From contig CM037880.1 in NCBI GenBank assembly GCA_021292165.1, positions 25,384,051-25,448,050 of the forward strand: a DNA stretch of 64,000 nucleotides. The letters are read 5' to 3'. The notes below the pieces were generated by a model. That model searched no databases, was not told the DNA's origin, and saw only the letters and a program-made list of their open reading frames with translations. The position numbers were made by a program, and so were the translations under genes. This document shows positions 1-12,265 of the stretch, piece after piece. The first letter of the stretch is position 1; the number at the start of each line of letters is the position of its first letter. The stretch is from Shinisaurus crocodilurus. Taxonomy: Eukaryota > Chordata > Lepidosauria > Squamata > Shinisauridae.

Positions 1-271
1 ACCATATCTTTCCAGCAAGTTCCAAGGGTTGCCCTGCTCTGGACATTGTTAGGCCTTTGGTCCTATCTAGCAAGGCAATTGTTAAACAGAGTGATTCTAC
101 AGAGGTGAATGGGGAGAAGGGAGATTTTGGTTTGCCATGACATGACTAAACCACTGTTCTTGAATGTTCTGGATGAGGCCCTTCAGGTATCTGGCACTGA
201 TATGCCAACATTTAGAATTCCATCCATTTTTACTGCCCTTATCGAAGATAGATGGTAGAACAGTGGTTCTC

Positions 272-275
<4 letters not shown>

Positions 276-303
<28 letters not shown>
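276..303. repeat. (TG)14 microsatellite
   Basis: A pure TG dinucleotide run. Similar tracts occur at 8084-8112, 25984-26014 (CA) and 62283-62312. Confidence 0.97.
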
Positions 304-1251
304 CTACTTGGAAATTGCTTGGGGACTCAGCAGACCACTTAATACACCTTTTGTAGTTGTTCTACAAATCAAAGTAGATGCATAGCTTGTGTTTTAACAG
401 CCTTTTTTTCTTCAGCACTGGCATCATTTGTCAAAACCAGGTCCTAGGCTAGGGCCTTGTTAACCTATTTGATAATCCAGCCCTCGTCAAAACAGCTTCA
501 ATCTCTGTCATCAGAAAAATAAATAAATAAATAAAGTGCAAGGCCAGGATATGCTGAACTGTTCTGCAACCTTTCCATTGACCACCTGAATGGTGCTCAT
601 GGCCCACTAGTGGGTTGCAGATATCAGTTTGAAAACCTCTTAACTAGAATAACTAAAGGAATGGAGAATTTATTTTAGCAACAAAGTTTAGAAGAATGGG
701 GTCAGTTTAAGCTTGGAATAAAAATGAAGGCTGAGAGGGGATATGTTTGCAGTAGATCAAGTGATTATAAAGAATTTTTAGTTGATTAATCATGTGCCTT
801 TTGAACTAATCCAATTACTCACTTAAATTCAAATGCAGTTTCATATTACCAGAACCTTAGTACAAGTTCCTTTTTGAGATTACTGAAGGAAGTGAAAGAC
901 CAATTACAACTTGCTTAACAAAAGCTACTATTCATAGGTTGAAGGAGAGGACATATTCTTTTTCTTGCTCTATAATTATATTAACTAGCACAAAACCCAA
1001 CAAACCAAAACAACCAAATATGCCCTTAATTCTGGGCCTTAATCAACTAAAGCTTTTTACAGCACAATCCTATGCATGTCTACTCAGATGTCAGTCCCAC
1101 TGAATTCAATGGGACTTGGTAAGTGTCCATAGGACTGCAGCTTTAGTTGATGAATCTATCAATTAAAGCTTGCATCCCTACCTTGCACCATACAAAATGT
1201 AAAAGGGAGAGGCAAGAGGAGGAAATTATTTAGGTTAAAAGAACATTTTAT

Positions 1252-2041
1252 GTCCTGGTTCAATGAACAACCCATAGTTTGTTAGCCAGGGGTCCACGGC
1301 TGGTCCCCCCATGAAGCAGGGTGAGGCGAATTGCGAATTGTGTTCCCCCCCCTGCCCCCGCCAGAAGGGCCCACTGTCACCCTGCGGGTGCTCTGGACAG
1401 CTCCGCCAGCTGCTCCCCTGCCATAGCATCTGCTGCAGCAAGAGGGCAGCTGGTGGGGCTGTCACCTGCCCTCGGTTTCCTTCATCGCATGCCCCCCTTC
1501 CCATTACATTTGTTGCTGCACAGCTGGAAGCAGCAGCTGCAGAGCTCTTGTGAGAGCCGACGCGGCGGTGGCAAATGTAAGGAGAAGGAAGGCATGGTGG
1601 GGTGGGGCGGGGCGCAATGCGGTGGGCAGGCAAGTCATGGTACGGCCATGTGATTTCTCTCCCACCTCAGGAGGGAAGAGAGCTTGCGCGGGGCTGCATG
1701 GGTCGTTCGGCAGTGCATGGGAGTGAGTGTACTGGCTCCCAACTGCTCACCTGCTTCTGCTTTGCTAAACAACCCAGGGATGCCGCCATTCCTAGGCTGT
1801 CGTCTGTGATGTGTGAACCCAGAATTCTGGGTTGCTGAGGGAGAACCAAGCTAGAGTTTTAACCTATGGTTTGTTCTTGGTTTAAAACTCTGGCTTGTTT
1901 CTCCCTCAGCAACAGAGTTACAGGTTTGCGTGTCTCTGCGTAATCAAGCAAAGTGGAAGTGGGCAAGTGGTCAGGAGCCCGCATCTTTGCTCGCTCCTGT
2001 GAGTTGTGAACCATGAGTTGTTCATTGTGTGTGAACTGGAT
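1252..2041. mobile_element. Non-autonomous DNA element with inverted ends
   Basis: The left end reads TCCTGGTTCAATGAACAACC and the right end is an imperfect inverted copy (around 2007-2041: ...AGTTGTTCATTGTGTGTGAACTGGA). The interior at 1320-1700 is GC-rich, and an inner inverted pair of 'CTCCCTCAGCAAC' and 'GTTGCTGAGGGAG' type lies at about 1832-1912. It has no transposase frame. Related elements with 'GGTTCGCAC/AACCCATGG' ends lie at 4208-4528 and 15928-16380. Confidence 0.6.
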
Positions 2042-3054
2042 CTTCTAGTTTAAGAACTAATTGCTGTAAGGAGCATAACCCAAATCAAGTCTGGGTGTTT
2101 TAAGATTTTACTTTCAAAGTTCTCTAGACAGGGATCTAGAGACTTTTGAAAGAGTAGCATCTTAAAACACTAAAACAATTCTGGATTACCGGTGCTTTTC
2201 CAGAATTGTAGAGTTCTTCCTGTTGTGGACACACTTTTCTAAGTTAGTTCTAACCTCCACTTATAACAAAACCATAGAATAACCAGTTTGGTAGTTAAAT
2301 GTCCATTCAAGGGTTGCAGAAACTATAAAAATACCAGAGTGTTATGGTGTCTTAAAGACAGATTTATAGTGGCATAAGCTTGTATGGACTAGTCCCCCAA
2401 AAGCTTACCCCACAATAAATATGTCTTTAAAGTGCCACAAGACTGCTGTTTTTGGCTGAAACAGACCACGATGGTTACCTCTCTGGAAGAAACTATTAGG
2501 ATACTTAAACATACAAGTTATTATATGGCAGACTGATTTAAGTTTTAACTTAAGGTTTAAAAGGTCTACAAACACAGGGAGATAGAATAATGTCATATTC
2601 ATGTATGCAGAACACTTTGTGCTTTCAGAAATCCTTCCTCACTAGGAAAACTTTTGAACTTAAAAAGCAAGGATCTTAACTTGGACAGCAAAAAAAGCTT
2701 CCTTCACATTAGATGAACATTAATGGAACTTTGGCTCTGTTTATCAGTTCACTGTGAGCCTCTTACAGTATTGAATACTTCTTCAAAGTATGTGCTTACT
2801 GCTCTTGTGCTTAGATGTAAACCTCTTATCATGACCAGAAAAATCCCTTTGTTCTGCTAAGAAAACAACGCTGCTCAGAGTCCTTGCTGCATAAAGAGAT
2901 AGACCTCGTTCTGTTTCATGTTCAAACCCTGCTGAGGGTGGATGCCATGCTACAAGCTGTTACCTCAAGACAGGCGTGCTTGTCTAGTATGATGCATCTG
3001 CAGTGCTGAAGTGTTTTCAAGTGGAATACTTTCCCCAAACATGGGCAACTTTAC

Positions 3055-3187
3055 CTTCTTTGTAAGCAACTGCTCCATCTCCTGCAGCTGAGGGCCACGC
3101 TCGATGACGGACACCCGGCCATGCTCCTGCTTTTTGTTCAGCCTGTTTTTCCAGTCTTCTTCGCCGCTCTTCTTTAGGAGCGCCAGC
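3055..3187 (-). CDS. SVIL: SVIL coding exon (leftmost in window)
   Basis: The minus strand reads LALLKKSGEEDWKNRLNKKQ followed by a more divergent stretch ending LLTKK, which matches supervillin just before its central region. The acceptor is AG at 3188-3189 and the donor is GTAAAG starting at 3054. The exon is 133 bp; its first base completes an Arg codon begun by exon 9904-10099, and it ends on a codon boundary. The following supervillin exons (central region, gelsolin-like repeats, headpiece) are not in the window, so the gene is cut by the left edge. The human exon contains a similar but longer segment; the end chosen here depends on the donor at 3049-3054. Confidence 0.93.
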
Positions 3188-3320
3188 CTGAAAATGAGGA
3201 AGGAGGAAAGAAAACCCAAACAAGCCACACTGAATAAGGCTATACTAAATTCAGCATCAGCTTTCTGTACTCTTTCAAGGGTTGTTGCACATTTATACAG
3301 GAACAAACGGGTTTGTGAGC

Positions 3321-3515
3321 GGGGCTGTAGTTTTGTGATAGCACACATGTGCTACATGCAGAAGGTCCCTGTTTCAATCCTTGCCATCTCCAGTTAAGGA
3401 CTGGAAAAGACTCCAGTCTGAAACCTTGGAGAGCTACTGCCACAAGGTATGGACAATACTGGGTTAGATGAACCAATGGTCTGGACCCTGTATAAGGCAG
3501 CTTGCTATGTTCCAC
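3321..3515 (+). mobile_element. tRNA-derived SINE (diverged copy)
   Basis: The head resembles a tRNA (GGCTGTAG ... GATAGCACA ... GTTTCAATCC, corresponding to A and B boxes). The body is shared with copies at 18084-18258 and 49446-49598: 'CTGTCTGAAA', 'GACAATACTG', and the end 'AAGGCAGCTTGCTATGTTCC'. The three copies show it is a dispersed family and not a tRNA gene. Confidence 0.75.
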
Positions 3516-4207
3516 TGAATGTGCTACTCATTAGGGGAACCACAGCCAATCCTGGCCCTCTGGCAAATGTAATAGAACGATGCACATGTTTTCAAACATC
3601 TGTTTATCATGTATACACTTTATATTTTAGGTATATACTTAAAAAAAAAACACCCTTGGGATACAATGTGTGACAGAGCACTTAAAGAAAAATAATATGT
3701 GGAATAAAGAGAGGGTGGATTTTGAATTATTTGACTCACCAAAACAGAAACCCAAAAGCCCACAAATGAGCCATCTTGAACTCTCCTTCAAAAATAATAT
3801 ATATGCAGGGTGTTGTGTTCTTCCTTTTAAATGCCAATAAGCCACCCTGCTTTGTCTAACAGATAACCAATCAGTTCATGCAGGAGCCACTGCACCTCTA
3901 GCTGAAAAGTAAAACTGAAATTTGAGGCAGACAAGGTTGCCAGAACACAGAGAAGCCAAAGCAAGCCCAAAAGTGGGCACTTGGGTTCAGGTAAACAGTG
4001 GCAAAATGAGGAGGAACTGCACTGAAAGCAGCTGATGTTTTTGTTTACCAGGCAAGGGGGGAGAGAGAGCGCAAGCTGGAAAAAAATGATAACCGATCAG
4101 TGCTCATGGTGTATGGTGCTGAAGCAGCTGAAGGAACTGCTAGGAGGGCAGAGTAGAGAGGCGCCATGGCTCAGTTATTCTTTGACTGTTCCCTATAGAA
4201 AACAATG

Positions 4208-4528
4208 GGGCAGTTCGCACATAATGACAGCCTGGGGGTTAAAATAAATAACCCATGGGCTGTTGTACACAAGCAGGAGAGAGCAGGCACACTTCCTGCA
4301 GCATTCCAGCTACTTCTGCTTCTAATCAACAACCTACAATTCGCTCATTCATAGGTTATTGAGCGAGACGTGCGATCCTGAGGGCTGGGTTGTTTAGGAG
4401 CTAAACAACCCATCAATCTCAGCTGATTGTAGGTTGTTCAGTAAAAGCAGACGTCACTCTCTCACACTTGTGCATGACAACCCATGGGTTGTTTAAACCA
4501 TGGTTTGTCATTAAGTGTAAACCAGGTC
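4208..4528. mobile_element. Short inverted-end DNA element
   Basis: The ends 'CAGTTCGCACATAATGACA' and 'TGTCATTAAGTGTAAACCAGG' are inverted copies. Internal blocks 'AACCCATGGGTTGTTTAAACC' and 'CAACCTACAATTCGC' are also mirrored. There is no coding capacity. It belongs to the same group as 15928-16380. Confidence 0.6.
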
Positions 4529-5402
4529 AATAGCCCACAGAGATGGAGTTTTGATTCCCTCTATTTCAGAATTGCCAGTTCCTTCACACCTGGGCGACTA
4601 GTGCACTGGATAGTAAGTAGACTACCCAGTTCAAGAAATCTGCTTAAGTCATTCCTACACATGTCCTTTTGTCACATTAAACCCCTGCCTGAACCCTCTC
4701 ACTTCTATTTATTCTTCCTCTCCACTTTTGTCTCCCCCTGTCAAAATTTGGATAATATGCATGGATGCCTATTTTTTAAATAATACTCTGGAAACCATGT
4801 ACATTAAAAAGATAACCATGAGATGATGGTGGTGATAACAACAACAACTTGTGCACTCTAGCCCCTCGTGGGATGCCTGGAGCACCACCCTTTTTGACCT
4901 GAAGATGCTGATGTGGAATAGCAAGGGTGGTGTGAGGAGATTCTGAGAAGAGTAGAAGATTGGAGAGAGAACTGACAGACTACAGAGGGGGAGTGAGTGA
5001 GAAGGAACCAGAGAGGAGACTGTGGAAGAGAGAGCAGCCGTTGCCTTCTGCCCTCACAGAGTAGAGTCCTGAGGCCCACACCAGAGACAGAGGAAGGTCA
5101 GAGACAGAGGAAGGTCGAACACTCACCTGTGCCTAGCTCAGTTCTTGGACTCCATTCCCTGTTACTGTGTTGCTTAGAGACTGACTTTAAAACTGTATAC
5201 CCATCTGAGTTGCTCCTCTTGCTCCCTCCACTCTTTATGCTCCCCGTTAAAGAAATCCCAGTGTTTGTTTTTCCTATTCTAATAAGTTGCCCACTGGTTG
5301 TTTCTCTTGTCCCCTTTCAGGAAATGTAGGGGCTGGAGGCACCGCACACCATTTTGGGGCCCTGGCATTCTACCCCCTCACCTATCCCACAAATGATTAA
5401 GG

Positions 5403-5905
5403 GCAGCTGCCGGCGTGATCACATCACGCCAGTGCTTAAGGAGTTGCACTGGCTACCAGTTGCTTGCTGAGCCGAATTCAAGGTGTTGGTTTTGACCTTT
5501 AAAACCCTACAGGGCTCTGGCCCAGTTTATCTCAAGGAGCGCCTCCAGCAACATCAAGTAGGCCACTCAACAAGATCTGCCACGGACGGCCTTCTCCTTG
5601 TCCCTTCAGCCAGAGCAGCCAGGCTGGTGGGGACTAGGAAGAGGGCCTTCTCTGTGGTGGCCCCCACGTTATGGAACTCCCTCCCTAGTGACCTTCGCCA
5701 TGCCCCCTCCGTGATGAGCTTCCGCCGTGCATTAAAAACATGGCTGTTCAGGTGGGAATATGGGGTGGGTTAGGATTTTAAAATAATTTTTTATACTGTT
5801 TTAATTATCATATTTTATTGTATTGTTTTAATTGTACATCGCCCAGGGTGGCCGGCCAGATGGGCGATTAATAAATATAAGAAAATAAATAAATAAATGA
5901 TTTAA
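5403..5905 (+). mobile_element. L2-type LINE 3' end
   Basis: The frame from about 5430 reads the L2 ORF2 C-terminal signature: LVLTFKTLQGSGPVYLKERL, then AFSVVAPTLWNSLPSDLR. The tail 'GGCCGGCCAGATGGGCGATT' is followed by AATAAATAAAT repeats. The element is 5'-truncated. Fragments of the same tail lie at 15495-15660 (minus) and 29098-29150. Confidence 0.88.
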
Positions 5906-6692
5906 TCCAGTTTCCATAGGTTCCTTCCACCACAAGGAGATGGAGTCTCTGGTAGGGAAAGTGGTGTTACAGGGCTTTTAGAAACCAGAGAATTAGATAG
6001 ATGAACATGCCACTGCTAACACAGCTCAAGTTTCTACTTCATAGCAGCTGGGTGTGGGGGCTGTTGAGAAGGAACTGAGAAGGGGAGCAATGGTGAAGGC
6101 CATGATTTTTTGTGCACTAGGACTCCCTGAACGAGTCTGACCATGAGACAAACTGAAGCAACCACCTCAGATGCAACTTTCAGTGCAGCACAAGGTTGGG
6201 GTCCTGTGTATCCCAATCTCTAGCTCTTCAGCCAGCCAGACGCCCCCATCTCTTGCCTGCCTAGGGCTTCCTCTATTCACAGCTGAGAGTCCAGCAAAAG
6301 GCACTCTGCTGCAAATGCCCATACTCTTTCCTCCCTCACCTGTCTCTGCCCCACACAAGTAAGTATTCATACACAAAAGGGTGTCCCTTGTTCTCGTCTA
6401 TGAAATAGTGCAGGGCATTATTTCTCCAGTCCCTTCCATGACTTCTCACCCTCCCTTCCCATCACACATGCGTGTCCACCCTCGGGGTTTTTCCTGCCAT
6501 TGCTCATCTTCCTCCCATCTTTGCAGCCACATTTTTTCCCCCTTCCACTAAAATTGACCAGTCTCACCAATCTTTATCCCTGGCCTTTGCACCCATTCTG
6601 TCAGAATTCCTGTAAAAAATAAATAAAATAAATCCCCATGTTTAAGTAATTTTCAGCAAAATAAGGCATGGTATTGGTAACGAGGTTTAGGT

Positions 6693-6812
6693 CAGTGTTC
6701 TCCAACCTTGGGTCCCCAGATGTTTTTGGCCTACAACTCCCAGCATGCCCCAGCCAGCTAGCTGGGAGTTGTAGGCCAAAAACATCTGGGGACCCAAGGT
6801 TGGAGAACACTG
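6693..6812. mobile_element. Palindromic hAT-type MITE, copy 1
   Basis: The element starts CAGTGTTCTCCAACC and ends with its exact complement. The arms are 52 bp and perfectly matched, with a 16-bp centre. The flanking 8-mers GTTTAGGT and ATTTAGGC look like a decayed target duplication. Other copies are at 20036-20168 and 39439-39573. Confidence 0.88.
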
Positions 6813-7250
6813 ATTTAGGCCTTATAGCAAGCCTAACAGTTAACTGTGCTGGATTTGTTTGGGATTAACTTCTAAAGCTGCAACTGTATGCACAGTCGCT
6901 TGAGTAGCTAAGTAAAAACGCAAAGGATCAGGCTGTTACTTTCACTGAGGTGGCACAGCTGAAAATGTGCTCACGTGCAATCCTATGCACAACTGCTTGC
7001 TTGGACAAATTGTATACCCCTGAGCCTCAGTTTTCCCTAGTTCTAAAATGGGATAGTGTGATACAGAATATGGACAGTTTGCTGTCACGTAAAAATTACA
7101 ACTAATAAAAGAATTTGCTGGCATGGATTTAACGGCTGGCTTTATCTCTCAGCCTCAGTGTTCCTGGCCTGCAAAATATGAGTATTCACTGGTTAACGTT
7201 GCACAGGTATTCATCCAGCTCTGCTGGCCATCTGAGGGTGTTTGATGTTT

Positions 7251-7425
7251 CATAGATTTCATAGATCATAGAGTTGGAAGGAGCCTACAAGGCTACAATG
7301 CAGGAAACTAGAGGAGGGGTCTCCCATCCAAGTAATCACCAGGCCTGACCCTGCTTAGCTTTCCACACTCAGACAAGCTGAGCCAGCATAATGTACGGGT
7401 CATCCCAGTGTATGCCTTATGAGAT
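7251..7425 (-). mobile_element. 5S rRNA-derived SINE, copy 1
   Basis: Read on the minus strand, 7317-7366 contains AAAGCTAAGCAGGGTC, CCTGGT and ACTTGGATGGGAGACC, the internal control region of 5S rRNA (box A, intermediate element, box C). A LINE-like tail ends in ACTCTATGATCTATGAAATC. A second copy lies at 50013-50178. This copy lacks about 23 bases of the tail that the second copy has. Confidence 0.85.
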
Positions 7426-8081
7426 GCACTAGGTAGCTGGCTCTATGCCCTGTGCCACCATTTGGGTCCTGCTTCAGTTGGTAGATATTGGGATTCTAGT
7501 TAGGTAACAGGTGCATGCTGCTGTTCCTGCTGCTGCACTTGGACAAACAGGTGTGTTGACATTAGGGAAGGAGGAGGAAATGTGCTGCTTGGCTTGAGGC
7601 TGCTTGGATCTCTAACTCGCTCTTAAGAGCAAAAGAGCTTGTTGCTACCTGTACATCTTTGCAGCAGGCCTGCCTCTCCTGGTGGTGAGCAGGCCCCTTT
7701 AACTTCCTCAGCACTAGATGCTAGGGTCCCCAGGTGTCTGGCCCCACCTCAGCTTTTGGAGTCTCTCCCATCTCCCATATAATATCTAGGGCAGGGGTGG
7801 GGAACTTCAAGCCCATGGGCCAAATCCAGCTCTCTGGGGTTCCCAGATGGCCCCCCTCTTTCCCCCAACAACCAATTCTTTGGTGGTTTTCCAGCTTTTG
7901 TGCAGTTTTTTTCCCATTCTAAAAGGTGGAAATGCCTCCCCTAAGGCAGTAAGAGCTTTAAGCTACAATGTTCTGGTATTTTTTGTAGTTTGGGCCCCAA
8001 CCCTCTAGGGCCAGTCTCATGGGTGGAAGCAAGCCAGCAGCATGCCCACTGAGACCCTGGGCAGGACAGTGCCAGTGGCAA

Positions 8082-8114
<33 letters not shown>

Positions 8115-8762
8115 CTGATGGGTAGGCAGAGCAGCATTTTTGTAGGAATGGAGGAAGGGCAGCGAAATGTCTTGAACTAGCCTTGCTTGAATGCATTGCT
8201 AAGCAAAAGTAGCACTTTCAAAGAAAGCCTACAAAGGAAACGCAGAACTCGCCTAACTTTAGCAGGAGAAGACACTGCTCCAGTTCATGCTCCCCACCCC
8301 CACCCCTTTGCAAAACAAACCCCACCCTTTTTGTGAGGCTTTTGTCTTAACTCCTTAACCCCTACTGAAACTAAGCCTAAGTTGGGTATATTCTTCCACA
8401 GTCATCCTAACCACCCCTCCTCCTTATAAACAAACTTTCAGTTCGATACTTAGGAAAACACCAATTCAGTCGATATACTGAATAAATACAAAATTCATAA
8501 ACAATAAATCAAGAAACAAGGGGATAATAAAATAATAAAATACAACTCATATTTGAGCCAAAAATATACATTTTTTGTATATTATACAGCCACTCCAGCA
8601 GCCAATATATTAAAACCATTCAGACATACTAAGCTACTCTCTCTCCCCATCAAACTTTAGATTATATACACCTTGAGGTAAAGACCTGTCCTTTTGCTTG
8701 TATCACTCTGTAAAGCACTATGCATATTGATGCCAAAATAAGAACCACCACTGCTTCTCCAA

Positions 8763-9070
8763 CCCAATAGTGTGGCCTGATCCTTGATCTTCTTTTTCCC
8801 TAGGGAAATATCCAAGTTATCTGGAGTTGAGTACTCCTCCATCCTCATCTGCAAAGACAGGGCAAGTGATTGCACAGGAAAGTCCCATTCCTGCGGCCTC
8901 TTGTCCAAGAGAGCTCTGCTTTATTCTCTTTGATGTATAAAACGTGCTTATTCAACTGCCTCTGGGGACAGCCAGAGGTTTTGTGGCAGATTGACACTTG
9001 GGGTTAAAGAATCCCCAAGGGATATTTCCCTAGGGAAAAAGAAGATCAAGGATCAGGCCACACTATTGGG
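8763..9070. repeat. Perfect 51-bp inverted repeat, 206-bp spacer
   Basis: Bases 8763-8813 and 9020-9070 are exact reverse complements by eye. Each arm contains the small palindrome TTTCCCTAGGGAAA. The spacer is unique sequence with no transposase or SINE similarity that I can see. Confidence 0.9.
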
Positions 9071-9903
9071 CCATCATCCTTGCCTGGTCATTTGTTTTTC
9101 CAATTCGTCCTTCTGACAAGTGGGCAGCATGCCACTCTTCAGAGGACCTTTTGTGCTGAGTACATGCAAAACTGGCATCTCTGTAGTATTTTGGAAATGA
9201 CACTGCAGTATTTCTAGATCATCAAATGCAATGCATGAAAGTGGTAAAAACTGCAGCTATAATAAGGGCTGTGTATTTTATGTGCTTAAAGATTACCCAA
9301 ATTTTACACCAGGAGAAACTGAATTGTGGCTTATAATTTACGCATATACACAAAGATTTGGTCATTTTGCATGATTGATTCTGCCTCTGTTAGTCATTGG
9401 CAGGGGACAAAGCATAAATAAAATGTTTCTCAACCAGATCTTGCCCATTTCCAAAGCCATTAAGGGCACTTCCTGTGATTAACAGCAAAGACTGGAGACT
9501 CAAAATGCTGAATTCTGCACTCAGTATGATACTTTGATCACAGAATATCCACAGCCATGCTTATAACAAGCTATTGTTTTATTAGTTCTTCTGAAAGTCT
9601 ATAACAACTTGTTCAGATATCTAATAGAAGAATATGATGAAGAAAGTAAATTTCAGACTCAACTTTAATTTTGATTTCCCAAATTCACAAGGATGCTTTC
9701 CTTTGAACACAACTAAGGAAAACTATAGAAACTTAGTTTCTATACAACTAAGCTTTCTTCTTTCTAACAGTCAACAAGTTTAGAATATTTTAAAGTACTG
9801 ATCAAGGGATTTCACAATGCATGTTCTTGCACACCACACCAAATCCTTCTACTATAAAAGAAGGGAAAAACACACACTTCAAGAAGTGGAAGAGTTTATT
9901 TAC

Positions 9904-10099
9904 CTTTCTTTAATTGACATAGTTTTGCTGGATGCATCAAGGGTGTCCTCCGTTAGTTCGTCTTTGCTCTCCCTGGAGTCTAGTTTTCCATCTAATAGCT
10001 CAGAGGTTTCCTGCTGCCTACAGGATACCAGAGCCGCAGACTGAGAAAAACTCTTTGTTGCTGCTGTTCCCACAAGTTCTGAAATTGGCTCATCATGCT
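9904..10099 (-). CDS. SVIL: SVIL coding exon
   Basis: This 196-bp exon (2+192+2 bases) encodes a poorly conserved, acidic and Ser/Thr-rich stretch, then a conserved end, SSKTMSIKER, the supervillin block that continues into LALLKK in the next exon. The acceptor is AG at 10100-10101 and the donor GTAAAT begins at 9903. It lies between exon 14102-14676 and exon 3055-3187, and both junction phases agree. The region is predicted to be disordered; no folded domain is visible. Confidence 0.92.
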
Positions 10100-11844
10100 C
10101 TGACGGGGAGAAATTCAGGATTAGTGCTTAATCACCCCAAAAAATTAATTAAAAAATCCTGCATAACACATCACTGAAACTGACAGGTTACTTCTTGTTT
10201 CTTATACTACTCACGGATACAAATTAGATACTTACCACTACAATAACTGACATGCTTCACAAAACTGCAGCACCATAAATGATGCTAATACTTTGTGGCT
10301 GGATAACCTATTCAGAGGAACTTATTCACCCAAATTCTCTTAACACTCCAGTGCAATGATCTGAGATGGTGGGTTCATCACATCTTTCCTGAGATGCCAG
10401 AAGTTTGACACTGCAGCATGCGCACACAGGACCTAGGGAAAGGGTACTCCTGATCCTTCACATTAAGAGTTATCACTGAGCCTGGATGAAGAGTGCCAGT
10501 GTACTTGTTCCCAAATGGTACAATATAGGAGGCAATGCACCTTTTTCATTGTTTGCCAGCCAGCGCCGGAAAAAGTAGGGCAGAGAAAGGGGGCAGGGTT
10601 GCAATGGAGCAAGCTTCTTCATTCAAAAGTTTCCCCAAATACTGTTTTCTGGAGACTTTGCTGCCCCCTGCCCAGGAAGAGGACTTGACTAAGCACTCTT
10701 AATGCATTGCACCTTAAAGCATGTCATACCACAACTTTGTGTTGTACAACCCCCTAAAAAGCAGCACTTCCAGTGTTATGGAGGAAGTGGGGCACTTTCA
10801 CTGCTCCCCCTCCAAACAGCCCTATGCTAGATGACACCTGTGCACAATGCTCAGCCCATGCTGTTTCTATCTAAGATGCTGTTAGTTGCATGGACCAGCA
10901 CTGGGGCTGTATGGATTGGAATTGATAGATGTTGGGCATTGGAGGGCATGAACCAAAAGATCGGCAAGTTAGGTGCTGACTCCCTGCAGAGGAGGGAAGT
11001 CAGAGACAGTTCAAGCCAATATATAAACACAACATCCTGGTTCCTGGAATCAGGTGATCTTAAAGAGCCAATCCCATGCAACTGTCCAACTGTAAGGTTT
11101 GCTGCATTCCCTCAGTCTGGTAACTCTTAATGGAAGGACATCACCACACACTTCTGTGCTTCCACACTCTTTCCCTGCTGCCTATTTCCAGACTGCTTAC
11201 CCTGCTACTTGCCAGTTGTCTCTTCTGCTCTCCTTGTGATGGGAATTGCACCTTGCCAGCACTCAGACCTATACTAGCTGGTTTGCATGTTTTGAAGAAA
11301 TACACAATTATTCCAGGAGAGCCCTGGAAAGTTGTTTTCTCTGCAAGGAGCCTGAAAAGTTACCTATTACACTGCCTGAAGTAAACAGGAATTGATAGAG
11401 ACCCATATTTCCTGCACTATTTAAGAAGTGAACTGTACAAAGAATATTAGAGTACAGTATATTTCATTGTACTTATTTCCTTCATAAGCTTAAAAAATCT
11501 TATGACTGAAAGCTGGCCTCCAGCTTTGCTCAAGATGGAATAAAGTCTAGTTTGGTCAAAGAATTTGCTCTATAACAACACAATGGTAAGGCTCATTTTG
11601 TTGCCAGAGAATGAAACAATGGTGGCCAAGAAGGCCTTGTGTAGGCAGGCAAAGAGTTTACAGCATCAAATATTTAGGACTGAATGCAAACCAGCTTAGG
11701 AACCAATTGAAATATACTGAAATAAATTGGATCAAGGAGGATGGCGAGTTCCAAAAACAAAAAAAAGGTAAGTCTGTTGCATGTTTATACATAGCTATAC
11801 TTTTTCCATGGTGGCCCCCTTCCTTCCTTCCTTCCTTCAGTTTT

Positions 11845-12265
11845 TAAAATATATATGTACATGCATTTGTATATATCCATAGCAATGAATACATATGAAA
11901 TACAGCTTTCTAGGAATTATACATAGGCATCAACGAAAGCAGACCAGATATCCAAAAAAGTATCCATTTGAAGGTGGTGTGTATATGCCACCCATTCAAA
12001 TGTTGAAAGCATAAGGTCCTCAATCCACTGCATTATAGGAGGTGAGTGTTTATCCTTCCAATATTGCAGTACCAGTCTTTTAGCTGTCAAGAGGGCGGGG
12101 AGACTCCATTGATGCTAACCATTCATTAATTTCCATGAAGCAGATAAGTAATTTAAAAGAGTGTGTACATCAGTGAATATTAAAGACTGTTCCAATACAA
12201 AATTTATCCATATAATAACCACCTCCCAAAAAGAAGCAACTACTGGACATTGCCAAAACATATGT
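11845..12265 (-). mobile_element. L1-type LINE 3' fragment
   Basis: On the minus strand, broken frames read FWQCPVVASFWE and, after a shift, WKDKHSPPIMQWIEDLML, the pattern of the L1 ORF2 C-terminus (CP..xFW then the W...P...W spacing). A (TTCC)n tract lies just beyond the end, at 11820-11838. It is 5'-truncated and decayed. Confidence 0.65.

Larger units (their letters stand above)
1..3054. other. SVIL intron (part), repeats only
   Basis: This is sequence beyond the donor of exon 3055-3187, so it is intronic. It holds a (TG)n tract at 276-303, a palindromic repeat at about 1055-1142 that begins like the common reptilian 'CAATCCTATGCA' element, and the 790-bp inverted-repeat element at 1252-2041. 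No further SVIL exon was recognised here; 304-1050 and 2045-3054 show nothing I can name. Confidence 0.6.
3188..9903. other. SVIL intron
   Basis: It holds a tRNA-type SINE (3321-3515), an inverted-end element (4208-4528), an L2 3' end (5403-5905), a hAT palindrome (6693-6812), a 5S-type SINE (7251-7425), a (GT)n tract (8084-8112) and a 51-bp inverted repeat pair (8763-9070). The A+T-rich stretch 9071-9900 shows nothing recognisable. A short tandem duplication of an 18-bp 'CAGAGACAGAGGAAGGTC' unit lies at about 5083-5117. Confidence 0.6.

Noticed and set aside
1320..1700. CpG-island promoter
   Set aside because: The GC-rich block lies inside an element with inverted ends (1252-2041) in an intron, with no exon near it.
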